NCBI GenBank assembly: GCA_028571685.1
Contig: CM053143.1
Coordinates: 52,321,208-52,385,207 of the forward strand
Direction of reading: 5' to 3'
Length of the DNA stretch: 64,000 nt
Source: Heterohyrax brucei
Taxonomy: Eukaryota > Chordata > Mammalia > Hyracoidea > Procaviidae
Of this stretch, positions 44,950 to 56,229 are shown in pieces. The notes beneath the pieces were generated by a model that was given only the letters and a program-made list of their open reading frames with translations, searched no databases and was not told the DNA's origin. The translations under genes were made by a program, and so were the position numbers. The first letter of the stretch is position 1; every line of letters starts with the position of its first letter.

Positions 44950-45835
44950 TGATTTTGTTCTTCTAAGCCAAGAGCTTCTTTCAGTATTTCTTGTAGCTTT
45001 GGTTTGGTTTTTACAAAGTCTCTGAGTTTCTGTTCATCTGCAAAGTCTTAATTTCATTTTCATATTTGAAAAATAGTTTTGCTAGATATGTAATTCTTGG
45101 GTATTGTTCTCCTTCAAGGCTTTGGATGTGCCATCACACTGTCTCCATGCCAGCATCATTTCTGCTGAGAAGTCAGATGAAAGCCTACATGGTTTCCCTG
45201 TGAATGTTAGCTTTGCTTTGAGTCTTACTGCCTTTAAGAGTTTCTGCTTGTGTTTCGTTTTGTTAAGCTTGATTATAATATGCCTTGGAGTTCTTTTGAA
45301 ATCTGTATTGAGTAGCATTCAGTATGCATCTTGGGTGTCTATATTCTCTTCTTTCATAATTTCTCAGAAGTTTTCTGTCAGCAGCTCAGCCACAATACTC
45401 TGTGTACTCAGGTGTCTCGACCTGTTCTGGAACTCCAATTAATTGTAGATTGTTCCTCTTAATAGAGTCCCACATGTTTCTTAATGTTTCTTTATTTTTC
45501 TTGTTTCTTTTTTCTGATTTCTCCTGATAGATGCTGGAGTCAGTAGCTCTGTCTTCCAAGTCAGAAAGTCTGTTTTCCATTTGTTCCATTCTGTTTTCTC
45601 AGCTTTGAACTGAAGTTTCTATGTTTTTGATTTTGTTCTTGATCTGTTGGATTTCAGAGTACTGGTGTTCCATCAGATTGAACAGCTTGCTTAATTTTTC
45701 ATTTTACTCTGCTGCCTTTTGTATAAGGTCTTGTAGGGCTTTCTATATAATCCGTTTGTACTGTCCCTCTGGTAGTTTCAGAATGGCTTCTTTGTCTGGG
45801 AAGTTCTTTGGCTCTTTCTTTTGGGGCATTCTGAA
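44950..45835 (-). pseudogene. L1-F ORF1 (RNA-binding protein), broken
   Basis: Reverse-strand pieces in ORF1 order: a coiled-coil-style MEQMENRLSDLEDRATDSSI (45589 downward), LQLIGVPEQVETPEYTEY, then TPRHIIIKLNKTKHKQKLLK and GKPCRLSSDFSAEMMLAWR (45318-45082). The last part (LQEILKEALGLEEQNH-like text) lies near 44960-45010. Breaks separate the pieces. L1-B ORF1 is a close relative. Confidence 0.9.
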
Positions 45836-46897
45836 GCCCTAGGTGAATTCTTTATGTTTTATCCAAAGTTTGTTGCTTTTGGGACACCTGAAGTTTGTTA
45901 TGTTTGTCTGCTGTTACCTTAACAGGATCTAAATCTCAGTCTGAAAAGGGAGGTGATCACCAGGCACTTCTATGTACACCAGGGCTCAGTGGACTCTCTG
46001 GGGCAGCAGGCTTGACCTCCCGATTGTCAAAGACATGGCCCTACCTATAGAGTCACTGGGGAGCTGTTGGCTGATTATATACTGTGAGTCAATAAAGGCT
46101 AGGAGATATGCTGTCAGGATGTACCTTAATTAATTTTCTTGGTTATCTTATATTGAAAGTTATAAGGTTTCTAACAGCTTCCACTGTCAGCTAGGCTTTC
46201 AGGTGTACAAGTCCCTCTTCCCAGCTAGCAAAGTAAGTACCTCTATATCCAACCCCAGATGCTGTAAACTAGCTCAAAATACGAGATGGCTACTGCCTTG
46301 CTGTTATCTGCTGCTGGGCCCTACATGTAGGCCACACTGTTAAAAATACTGCTTTTCTGCTGGAAAAGCACTGTCTTCTGGGCAAGCATTGCCTCCCAGC
46401 CTGGAAATTAGGTCCAGCTGATGCCTCTGTATGGGTGTCTCTGCCTCCCAGATGGTTTCCTGCCCAAGCTCCCCTGCCTGCCTTGGAACAGTATACTCAA
46501 TGGTGGAGGCTCAGAGAGAGAGGCCACAGATGCCAAGGTGCACAGAGACCAAAGCCAGGCTGTCAAAATGTGGCGATTCTTCCACTGATCCCACCAGCAG
46601 TGTGTCTGAGCTTAGGTGCCAGTCAAGTTCCAGCCCTGCCTGCCAGTTGATAGAAAAAAATGTTAAAATGGTGAGTTATCTTTGGTTCATGAGAGCTGAC
46701 ACTCACCGAGGGTGGAGTCAATGAAAGAGAAGTTTCCTGCTCAGTGGTATGTATTCCAAACTGACAGACCTATGCCATGTCCTAGGGCTCACTAGGTGTC
46801 CAGAAGCCTCCATTTAATTATCAGTTCAGGTCTCAGTTTCCAGAAGGATTTAGGAAAATATGATTTTAGTCTGCCATCTTGACTCCACTGCCCCCCA

Positions 46898-48287
46898 ATT
46901 TTTTTAAAAGTGTTCCAGGGTTAACTTGGAAAGAGAAAAGGACAGACTGCAACTATCATTGTTAAGTATAATGCATGTAATATATTGATTTATGTTAATT
47001 AGTCAGTGAAAACCAAGGAGCTCCAAGTGACTGTGAGAAAGTGACATGGTGATTTGATATTACTGGTCATTCTTATAAAAGTGGAATTGTCTATTGTCAA
47101 AAGATAGAAAATGGGAAATCAAGGAATCTTTTAAAGCTTCAATATGGTGGTGATAACAATAATGACCAAGAAGAAATCTAAATCTATTACATTGAGCTTA
47201 TGTCCTGAAAAGACAGTCTAGATTTATGATTTCAGGGTTCCTAAGGAGTGTAATGGTTTGAACATTGGTATTTTGTCATGGAAATCTCTCTTTCATACTT
47301 CTTCACACTACCCATGAGAAAAAATTCTGAAATTTGGTGAGAAAGGAAGAGACTCATATTTTGGATAACACAGCTTATTCCCGAATTCCCAATAGTGCAC
47401 ACAAAAATAGGATGTCAGTGGAACCACAAAAACTGTGCCTATACTATACAAATCTTTTATTTGCTTGTCATTTCCAGAGGCTATGTATTACTGCATGCTC
47501 ATTTCTTTCCTGGTTTGGACACATATAGAGTTCACAAATACAGAATACATTTTAAAATTATCTTATCAAATAGAAACCATACACAGATATTGTACTACTC
47601 TAAGTTCTCTTAGTGCTAATACAAAAGGGGCTTAGATGGAAACCTAGCAGACAGCAATTACCACTCAAGGATCTTTAACTGTGAACATATCAGTTAGTTC
47701 ACCAGGGTTTATTTCTGAGCATAATTAAGGTCTATTCAATGGGTAACCAACAAGATGTCATGTAAAAGAGAGGTAGAGCACAGATCTGTTAGGCAAATGA
47801 AAATATTTTAGTGTGAAACAAAGTGTGAAGAATTTTATTCTATCAATTACTTTTATTCACTGATATGCTTTATACTTCGAACAGCCTGAAACAAATGAGC
47901 TGCTAAATTTGCTGTTAGCTCAAATTATCCATTTCATTCCTCCCTCCCTCCCTCTCTTTCCCCTTCCTTTCCTTCCTTCTGTGTTTAATGAGGAGCTAAA
48001 CAGTGACAAGCATTTGTTAGTGAATAATGCCAAATAAAGCTGAGATAGTTTTTGTTTGTATGGGATCCTTTTTATAATATCTCAGGGATACAAAACATTT
48101 TTAAAATAAATGAAGAATTTTAGGTACTAGATGTACAGTTAGAATGATGGGTTCTAACTGTAAGAGTGTAAGAAAAAGTTAGTTTCCTTCCTCTGCTTTC
48201 ATGAGATCTATAAGGTGCCAAACTAGTTGAATGAGGAACAGTAGAGTGGCTTGTATGTAGTACCACCTTTATCTTCTTAAGTGAGTA
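46898..48287. other. No recognised gene; one pyrimidine tract
   Basis: AT-rich sequence. A CCTCCCTCCCTCCCTCTC and CCTTCCTTTCCTTCC tract lies at 47938-47980. Overlapping short plus-strand open frames near 47334-47635 look like chance frames. No repeat family recognised. Confidence 0.5.
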
Positions 48288-48397
48288 GTGCTAGTGGAGC
48301 AATGTAAAGCACTTGGCAACTAACTGAAAAGTTGGAAGTTTGAACTCACCCAGCAACTCCATAGGAGAAAGACCTGTTGACCTGCTTCTGTAAAGAT
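48288..48397 (+). repeat. AfroSINE, 5' half of a copy split by RTE-2
   Basis: CTAGTGGAGCAATGTAAAGC, GTTTGAACTCACCCAGCAAC, and the long-variant block GACCTGTTGACCTGCTTCTG, ending at CTGTAAAGAT. The missing second half lies at 51888-51980. Confidence 0.85.
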
Positions 48398-48799
48398 TGT
48401 TGTCGTTAGATATCATTGAGTTGATTTAGAGTCATAACCACTCTATATAGAACAGAATGAAAAACTGACACTCGTATGCCATCATCACAATTGTTATACT
48501 TGAGGCCATTATTGCAGTCACTGTGCTAATCTACCTTGCTGAGGATCTTCCTGTTTTTTCATGACTCTTTACCATGCATGATGTCCTACTTTAGGGACTG
48601 ATCTCTTCTAATAACATGTCCAAAGTATGGGAGAAGAAGTCTTGCCATCTTAGGTACTAAGGAGAATTCTGGCTGTTTTTTTTCCAAGGCAGATTTACTT
48701 TCTTTTGGCAGTCCATGGTATATTCAGTATTCTTAATCAACACTATAATTAAAATGTATCGGTTCTTCTTCAGGCTTCCTTATTTATTGCCCAACTTTC

Positions 48800-51650
48800 A
48801 TATGCATATAAGGTGATTGGAAATGGCGTGGCTTGGATAGATGAACCTGATAAATGACAGTTCTTGCTTTTCAACACTTTAAAGAGGTCTTCTGCAGCAG
48901 ATCAGCCCAATGCTGTTGTGTGTTTTGATTTCTTGGTTGCTGCTTCCATGGGTGTTGATTGTGGATCCAAGTAAAACGAAGCCTTTGGCAACTCAGTCTT
49001 TACGTCATTTATCATGATATGGCTTATCAGTCCAGTTGTGAGGTTTTCTGTTTTCTCTATGTTGAGGTGTAACACATACTGAATATTGTAGTCTTTAATC
49101 TTCTCAGTGAATGCTTCAAGTCTTCTTCACTTTCAGCAAACAAAATTGTGTCATCTGTATAAAGCAGGTTGTTAATGAGTCTTCTCTAGTCCTGATTAGG
49201 TGTTCTTCAAATAGTCCAGTTTGTCAGATTATTGTCTTAGCACACAAATTGAATAAGTATGATGAAAGGCTACAACTATGAAAACATCTTTCTGGACTTC
49301 AAACCACAAACAGTATCCCCTTGTTCTGTTTGAAGAATTGCCTCTTGATCTATCAACGGATTCCTCAAGCATAATTAAATGTTCTGAAATTTCTATTTTT
49401 TGCAGTATTAGTCATAATTTGTTATAGTCCAACGGTCAAATGCCTTTGTATAGTCAATAAAACACAGGCAAGCATCTTTCTGGCATTTTCTGCCTTTAGC
49501 CAGGATCCACCTGACATCAGCAATAATATCCATTGTTCCATGCTGTCTTTTAAATCCAGCTTGAACTTCTTCCATTTCCCTGTTGATGTACTGCTACAAC
49601 TGCTTTTGAATGATGTTCAGCCAAATTTTACTTGCACGTGATGTTAATGATGTTGCTCAACAATTTTTGTATTCTTTAGTGTGTTAGGCTGGATTCTTTA
49701 GAGGAGGAAAACCATGCAGGTGTATAAATATATACATAAAAATACTTTTATCAAGGAAATGGCTCATGCAGTTGTTGAAGCTGGAATCTCCCAAGTCCAG
49801 GGGTCAGGATAGAAATTTCTGATTCACAAAGCTGCAGGGGATCCCCCAAATCTATGGTTAAGAGAGGAAGGCTTTTGCTCACAGGCTGCAAAGATCAACA
49901 ATTCCGAGGATTGGCAAGCATCACTGTAGGCAAACTGTTAGCACAAGTTCCCAGAGCCAGAGGTAAAACAAAAGTCCATGAGCTTTGCCAGTATTTCATC
50001 TTATATTGCACATAAGTACCTGTTCAAAGTAATGGACTTTCAGCTCATTGGTTACTTACAGCAGACCCCATCTTGGAGGTAATCACATTATATCAAATCA
50101 CACCATGTAAGTGATCTCAGCTTTCAAACCACTGAGAACCAGGGCTCAGCCAAGATGTCACAAAACCGGTTTGGAATAGGAGTAAATGTGGATCTCTTCC
50201 AGTCGGTTGGCCGACTGTCTTCCAAATTTCATGGCATAGACAAATGAGTACTTCTAATGGTGCATCTGTTTGTTGAAACATCTCAGCTGGTATTCTATCA
50301 ATTCTTACAGACTGTTTTTTTTTTTTTTTGCCATTCATTCCTTCATTGAAGTGTGTACTTCTTCCTTCAGTGCCATCACATTTTGATCACATGCTGCCTT
50401 CTGAAATGGTTGAATGTCAACCACCTCTTTTTAGTGCATTGATTGTTCATATTCCTTCTAAATTATTTTGATATTTCCTGTGTCATTCAGTATTTTGTTC
50501 ACAGAATATTTCATGATTGCATCTCAAGGCTTGAATTTTTCCTTCAGTTCTTTCAGCTTAAGAAACTATCGAGTATTCTTCTCTTTTTGTTTTCTAACTC
50601 CAGGTGTTTGTACCTGTATTATAATACTTTACTTTGCCTTCTTCAACCATCCTTTGAAAATCTGGTCAACTGTGTTCGTTTATTATTTCTTATGTTTGCT
50701 TTAATGCTCAATGTTCAAGAGCAATTTTCAGTGTCTTTTGTGACACTGTATTTGTCTTTTCTTTTTTCTTTAAAACCTCTTCTTTTTTTCATATATGATT
50801 TTCTTGATGTCATTTCACAGTTCATCTAGTGTTTGATCATTAGAGTTTAATGTGTCAAATCCATTCCTGAGATAGTCATGAAGTTCAGGATGAATATACT
50901 CAAGTTTCTACTTTACCTCTTGTGGGCTTTTTCTATTTTTCTTTAGCTTCAGCTTGAAATTTTGTATGATCAAATGGATGATATGTTCTGCAGTTGCCTC
51001 TAGCCTTGTTTTGGCTATTGAGCATTTTTATCATCCCTTTACACAGTTGCAGTCCATTTGATTCCTGTGTATTCCATCTAGCAAGGTCCGTAGCTGTTTA
51101 CACTGTTCACAGAAGATATTTACAAAGAAGTTGTTGGTCTTGCAAAATTCTGTTGTGGAATCTCTGGCATCATTTCTGTCAACATGACCATATTTTCTCA
51201 CTATTCATTCCACTTCTTTTTTCCAACTTGCATATTCCAATAACCAGTAATTATTAATGCATTCTAATTGCATGTTTGATCAATTTTAGACTGCAAAAAT
51301 TGGTAAAAATCTTCAACTTTTTCAGCTTTGGCTTTAGTGGTTGGTGGATAAATTTAAATACTAGTCATATTAACTGGTCTTTCTTGCAGGCATATTAATA
51401 TTCTGTCACTGACAGCACTGTACTTCAAGATAGATCTTGAAATATTCCTTTAATGATGGACACAACATCACTCTTCTTCTGTTTGTCATTTCTGGCATAG
51501 TAGACCTTACAGTGGTCTGATTCCAAATAGCTGATAACAGTACATTTCAGTTCACCAATGCCTAGGGTATTGATGTTTGTGCTTTCTATTTCCTTTTTGA
51601 TGACGTCCTGTTTGTCCTGATGTCTATTGTATTCCTGCCAGTGTGAGGGG
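48800..51650 (-). pseudogene. RTE-2 ORF (endonuclease and reverse transcriptase), broken
   Basis: The 76-codon piece at 51655-51425 contains QDVIKKEIESTNINTLGIGELKC, in parts, matching the start of RTE endonuclease (compare NLGK and LLGIRS-like text in RTE-1). The reverse transcriptase active site is at 49150-49161 and reads YTDD instead of YADD, followed by TILFAESEEDLKH (in the reverse reading at about 49149-49110). Further down are the typical ITKQ-like and thumb-region texts to about 48800. Frameshifts, stops and the inserted LTR inactivate it. The Asp pair is present. Confidence 0.85.
49680..50162 (-). mobile_element. LTR inserted in RTE-2
   Basis: Begins TGTGTTAGGCTGGATTCTTT and ends GCCAAGATGTCACA, so TG...CA. 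The first 40 bp match, in reverse, the end of the LTR at 53935-54463 (TTTTGCTTCTCTAGAGAACT), so both are one family, distinct from the 37351 family. RTE text continues on both sides, from AATTTTTGTATTCTTTAG to AAAACCGGTTTGG. No coding content. Confidence 0.78.
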
Positions 51651-51887
51651 CTCATCTTCCAGCACCGTTATCAGACTGTTTCACTGCTACTCTCAGGGTT
51701 TTCACCAACTAACGTTTTTCACAAGTAGACTGCCAGATTCTTCTTCCTAGTCTCTTTCAGTCTGGAATCTCAGTTGAAACCTGTCAATTTCAGGTTACCT
51801 TGCTGATATTTGAATGCTGGTGGCATAGCTTCCAGCATGAGAGCAAAATGCAAGCCACCACAGAATAACAAACAGATGTGTGGAGGC

Positions 51888-51980
51888 CTGTAAAAATCAC
51901 AACCTAGAAACCCTGTGGGGAAATTGTACCCTCTCTGTCGGGGTCACTATGAGTTGAAATTTACTCATTGGCACCTAACG
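51888..51980 (+). repeat. AfroSINE, 3' half of the copy split by RTE-2
   Basis: CTGTAAAAATCACAACCTAG, AACCCTGTGGGGAAATTGTA and the tail CACTATGAGTTGAAATTTAC with CATTGGCACCTAACGACA. Together with 48288-48397 it makes one long-variant SINE. Confidence 0.85.
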
Positions 51981-52934
51981 ACACAAGAACAGCAAAATGT
52001 TGAATTTTAGTTAGAAACCTCTTGGTATGATAGAATTTGTTATTATAGGTACAAAATCATGGAAATGCAGGAAAACCTTCCCCAGACCTGCAAGTGAAAA
52101 TTCAAATGTCTTTCAATGATACTACATTATTACCATTTACATATTGTTTAACTGATAGGTAAGACTTTTTAAAGAATACAGTATGACGTCTTCAGGTGTG
52201 ATCTGGTAGAAGAGTTTCTTTCTATCTCTCTTTTTTTTCTCCTTAGAAGAATTTGTTCTCTGGGGTCATTTTGTAAGCTAGAGAATCCACCAAACAGAAT
52301 AGAAATTATGGAATTTGTTTTTTTTTAAAGTGGAACCCTCCTACACTGTTGGTGGGGTTGCAGAATGTCCAGCCTCTTTGGAAAGCAGTCTGGCGCTTCC
52401 TTAAAAAAATGGATATTGATATACCATTTGACCCAGTAATTCCACTACTTGGAATTTGTTAATGATGCCTTTAGAATTCCCTTGTTTAAAGAGAGAATGT
52501 CACTATTCTAGAACCATGCTTCTTGGTTATCAGTTCAGAGTGGATGCAAGGTATTAGAAAGGATTATGCTAGATAACTCAAAAAGTCTTATCCTGGCTTT
52601 TCAATAGACTAAGCCACAACTTTGGATAAGCTGATAATGCCTTTGAGCACCTGTTTCATTGTCTTTCTGAGCTTTCTTATGTATAGTGACATATAAAGGT
52701 GAAAATGTGTATAAAACCTTGAAATTTGTAAAATGTCATAAATGTTGAAAGTATTATGTTAAATGTCAACTGTATTTCTGACTTAGTTTTAAATGTACTG
52801 GTATATTTCAAAGTAAACTATAAGTAAAATGTTTAGAATATCTTACTCATGATGGAAATGCAAGTATGTAGTATTAGATGCTATGAAATTGGCCTTAAAT
52901 GAATGACTCTTTCCTTTTGATTATAGATCTTTAA
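51981..52934. other. Unassigned except for a short L1 piece
   Basis: Nothing recognised apart from the L1 fragment at 52325-52465. T-rich tracts lie at 52228-52240 and 52318-52327. Confidence 0.5.
52325..52465 (+). mobile_element. L1 ORF2 C-terminal fragment
   Basis: CTCCTACACTGTTGGTGGGG, CTCTTTGGAAAGCAGTCTGG and CATTTGACCCAGTAATTCC correspond to 3210-3325 in L1-A and 17895-17995 in L1-C (the region encoding GTLVHCWWxCK and IPFDPAIPLLG in L1s). About 140 bp only, without a tail, so it is a deletion remnant of a larger L1. Confidence 0.82.
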
Positions 52935-53115
52935 GAATCCTTGGTGGCACAGTTATTAACAGCTTGGCTATTAACCAGAAGGTTAGTTGTTCAAACTCAG
53001 CAGCTGCTCAATAGGAGAAAAATATAGCAGTCTGTTGGGGAAAAATTTCAGCCTTTGAAACCATATGGGCATTCTACTTTGTCCTATAGGTAGGGCACGG
53101 TTTTTTGGAATGGAT
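52935..53115 (+). repeat. AfroSINE copy, longer variant, diverged
   Basis: The head is GAATCCTTGGTGGCACAGTT, then GTTGTTCAAACTCAGCAGCT, ATAGGAGAAAAATATAGCAG and GGGCATTCTACTTTGTCCTA. The tail is strongly eroded. Confidence 0.82.
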
Positions 53116-53934
53116 TTAATAGTAAAAAGTATAGATATTTACTAGGCAAAATGAAACATGGCTGATATCAGAGATCTACAAAGATGAAACTGATTTATTT
53201 TGAGCTCACTTATTCAAAAACATTTAGCCACATAGTTTTACAGGTATAAAAATTAATAAATCCTGGTGTCTGTCATTTAGAAGCCCCAAATATAATTGGG
53301 GTCTTATAAACTAAAATTTTAACTTGATAAGCTAAATCCTATAATACAAACAAGTGCAAGTTTTAGAATTAGCACAAAAGAGAGAATTAGACAACAAAAT
53401 CCACATTTTATGTGTGTTCTTTATTACATTTTCTCCAATTAAATAACAGTTTTTTCAGTATTAAAAAAAAGACTTAAGAAGATATAACTATGTCTAAATG
53501 ACAGCATTCTTGTTTTGCCCTGATGCTGAAATTGTATGTGCCTTATTCAATGGCGCAATAGTGTATGTGCAGACATTACTAAGTTCAGATTTAATGATCA
53601 ACAATTTTTAACCAAACGCAATGCTATGGATGAATAAAAATGGGAGAAAATGCTCTCCCACTTTCTTGACCATTTTACCATATTTTTGTGAAGTCAGTTA
53701 ATACTTTTCTCCAAAATATTCTAATTCCTTCATCCTTTCCTTTCTACCTTCTTATTCTTTTTTCATTTATTTGTCACTTATTCATCGATAATTCACTTAT
53801 TTTCTTCTCTCCTTGGGATAGTTATATGCCAACCAGATATAACTTTCAAGAGCTGAAGTAGTCAAAATTCCTAGATTGCACATAGCCTAGATAGAAATCT
53901 TTTGTCATTTTCCTTATGTTAGGTAACGAAGCAG
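53116..53934. other. No recognisable feature
   Basis: AT-rich sequence with no supported gene or named repeat. Confidence 0.5.
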
Positions 53935-54463
53935 TTGTCCTCCATTTTGTGATATAAGGTAATCCACTCCATGATGTGATCTGATGTGACAAACTAATCA
54001 GTCATATGGGGATTTTCCTTGGGAGTGTGGTCTGCATCCAATTTATATAGATGTTCTGGCAAAGCTGTTGCTGTCTCTGAATCCTTCATCCAACTCATCA
54101 TCATCTGACCGCCAGTTCTTGGGACTCCAACCAGTGACCTGCTGTCCTATGTGCTGAATTTGGAATTTGTTGGCCTCTGCAGCCTATGAGAAAGCAGCCT
54201 ACCATCTACTACATATCTTGGATTTTTCAGCCTCCAGAGCCCATGAGCCATAGCCTGCTTTCTAACCTGCTGATCTTGGGCTTATGAACCACCACAGCTC
54301 TGTGAGTCAGGAGAAGCTTCCAGCCTGATGTTTCCGACATGGACTCATGACTTGCCAACCTCTACACCCATGTTAGCCATTTCCTTGAGTTACATTTCTC
54401 TTTCTCTCTCTACTTCACTTGTTTTGCTTCTCTAGAGAACTCATCTTAGACAGGTTGCAAAGA
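53935..54463 (+). mobile_element. LTR, related to the one in RTE-2
   Basis: GTTGTCCTCCATTTTGTGAT near the start, GGGGATTTTCCTTGGGAGTG in the first third, and an end of TTTTGCTTCTCTAGAGAACT and CATCTTAGACA. The end matches the reverse of the start of 49680-50162. The very 5' end is unclear. Clear sequence identity exists only over the terminal part, so membership of one family is probable rather than certain. Confidence 0.65.
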
Positions 54464-55057
54464 TTTTGAATACTGAGTTTAAGAAACTGATCTTGTAAAC
54501 TTCAGACAAAGTAAAAGGGAAATGATGAACTTGCCTGAGTAATGATTAAGGACATGGATGTCCTGTTCCAGACCCACTCTTTTCTTAGATACAAAATCAG
54601 ACCAAATTTGATGGATACACTTTGATTATTTTTCCTACTTCTTTCTGTATTTTTTTTTTTTTTCCCTGCAGGGGAGAGTAAGTGGAAAGGAATGGACGGC
54701 AGTGCACATTAGGTAATGGAGTAAGCTCAGGACAGAAACGAGACTTTCAAGTCCTTCCCTGTGAACTTTGGTGGAGTTGAGGTGATGGGCAGTAGTTCTT
54801 CATTATGCGGGAATTCTCCCCAAGAACTGACAGGATGAACAGTTTGTGCTGTGTGAGTTGAGGGTTGGAGTATCCTGCAGTTCAGTTTGGCACATATATA
54901 ACCATCTGGAGTCTTTCCTCAGTGTTTGTAGCTTTCTAGCTTGGAAATTATGGAAATAATGAGGTAGAGAGTCTCACAATAAGGGTATCCTATCTTTGAA
55001 CTTGAACAAAACAAGTTGTGTAAATGATAGTTTGACTTGTTTTCTTATTTTGAAGTA
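54464..55057. other. No recognisable feature
   Basis: Spacer with a T-run at 54648-54663. The transposase reading does not continue into it. Confidence 0.45.
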
Positions 55058-55850
55058 CATTCGACGGCATTATGTGTGATAAAGAACTTTGGGTAAATGA
55101 CTGCCACAGCACCTTCCAAATGGGGTCAGAAAATAATCAGTTACCATAGCCCAGTATTTTTCACCATTGACGGTCACAATTTCTTCTAGTTCATCTTGGA
55201 AAAAATAAGGCCAATGATTCTGCCAGGCCAAAATCCACACCAAATGGCAACTTTCTAAGGATGCAATGGACTTCCTGGAATCTCTATTGGATTCTCATCA
55301 CTCAAAATGTGACGGTTTTGTTCGTTGGCAAAATCATTCATCCAGAAATGAGTCTCATCACTGAAGATGATTTTTCGATCAAAAGCAGGGTCAACTTCCA
55401 GTTGCTCCAGAGCCCAGTAAGCAAATAAATGGCACAATCTATGGTCTTTGGACTTCAATTCTTGAGTTAAAACAATTTTGTAATGATAAAGCTTCAAGTC
55501 CAGATGCAAAATACACCAAATTGTGCTCAATGAAAGGCTCAGTTCTTGTGTTCAGAAAGAAATTGATTGGGATGGATTCTTGCCCGCACTGAAGAATGAA
55601 CGGTGGCAATATTTTTGCTGGAATGTGTGATTTGTTGACACACAGGATCTGATTGGCAACAGACCTGGTTGTCTCATTTTTTTTGATTAAACGTGGAATT
55701 ATTCTCTCAGTGGGATGATTATGCCCATTATAAATTTCACATAAAACATGGCATGTTTGGCAAATGAAACATCCATTTTGATAATAAACTTTAATAATTT
55801 CTATGCATTCTGGAATTGTGTTTAACTTTTCATGGTTATTTGTCAAAACT
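55058..55850 (-). pseudogene. Tc1/mariner-superfamily (IS630 type) transposase fossil, C-terminus missing
   Basis: An N-terminal HTH-like part (55846 downward: CIEIIKVYYQNGCF, EIYNGHNHPTERIIPRLIKK) is followed, after at least two frameshifts, by a DDE-type domain: STIWCILHLDLKLYHYKI, LTQELKSKDHRLCHLFAYWA, LEQLEVDPAFDRKIIFSDET (Asp of the first catalytic position at 55357-55359) and HFWMNDFANEQNRHI. After a stop at 55255 come VAIWCGFWPGRIIG and, shifted, VTVNGEKYWAMVTDYF. In the family I know from arthropods the next block carries the second catalytic Asp, which is absent here: the reading ends near 55058. About 260 codons remain of a usual 340 or so. Terminal inverted repeats were not found. 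Confidence 0.82.
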
Positions 55851-55856
55851 AATCAA

Positions 55857-55899
55857 AGCCAGCCAAGTGCCGTCGAGTTGGATCTGACTCATGCCAAAA
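55857..55899 (-). repeat. Partial AfroSINE or RTE tail
   Basis: GCCAAGTGCCGTCGAGTTGG and ATCTGACTCATG are the reversed 3' tail shared by AfroSINE and RTE. It sits directly at the start side of the transposase fossil. Confidence 0.6.
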
Positions 55900-56229
55900 T
55901 ATGATAAATATGGCTCCTATAGCTTCACAAATATTGCCACCATGAGCTGTCAAAAATAAGACATCCTTATTGGAAGACCCTTTCTAAGCATACATACTTG
56001 TATAAGAAGAAAAATGAGAGTTCCCCAACAGAGTGGTGCTAGAAGTCTTTGTGCTAGTCCATAACCAGAGAGAAGAATTATTAAGGGGTCACAACTTTAG
56101 AAACAAAGCATAGAGTGTACTTCAGGAATCATGCTTAGTCTATAACTTTCCAGCTGTGATATATCATGGCTGGCTTAAAAATGCGATTTTCTGCAAAAGA
56201 TTGGCATAGGCAGGAAGAAATTCTACAAG

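Larger units (their letters stand above)
39816..46897 (-). mobile_element. L1-F: full-length-class L1, minus strand
   Basis: About 7.1 kb with all parts in order when read in reverse: a 5' start (reverse of CAGTGGAGTCAAGATGGCAG, near 46890), a roughly 1 kb 5' UTR, ORF1, spacer, ORF2 and a roughly 950 bp 3' UTR ending in a short A-rich tail at 39816-39835. It has the longest surviving L1 reading frames in the window (242, 217, 157 and 146 codons), so it is one of the younger L1 copies here. No exact target-site duplication was recognised; both junctions lie in T-rich text, which makes them ambiguous. Confidence 0.93.
48398..51887 (-). mobile_element. RTE-2: full-length-class RTE LINE inserted in an AfroSINE
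   Basis: Read in reverse it runs from a 5' end (reverse of the text near 51860-51887, also seen at 13941-14000 in RTE-1) to the RTE 3' tail (reverse of ATTGTTGTCGTTAGATATCA at 48396). The flanking SINE text CTGTAAAGAT (48388-48397) and CTGTAAAAAT (51888-51897) forms a 10 bp target-site duplication with one mismatch. An LTR (49680-50162) is inserted inside; without it the RTE is about 3.0 kb. This gives three layers: SINE oldest, RTE-2 next, LTR youngest. Confidence 0.9.

Noticed and set aside
39816-46897. Target-site duplication for L1-F made of T-rich text at both ends
   Set aside because: The shared ATTTTTTTA-like string overlaps the reversed poly-A tail and low-complexity flank, so it cannot be separated from chance.
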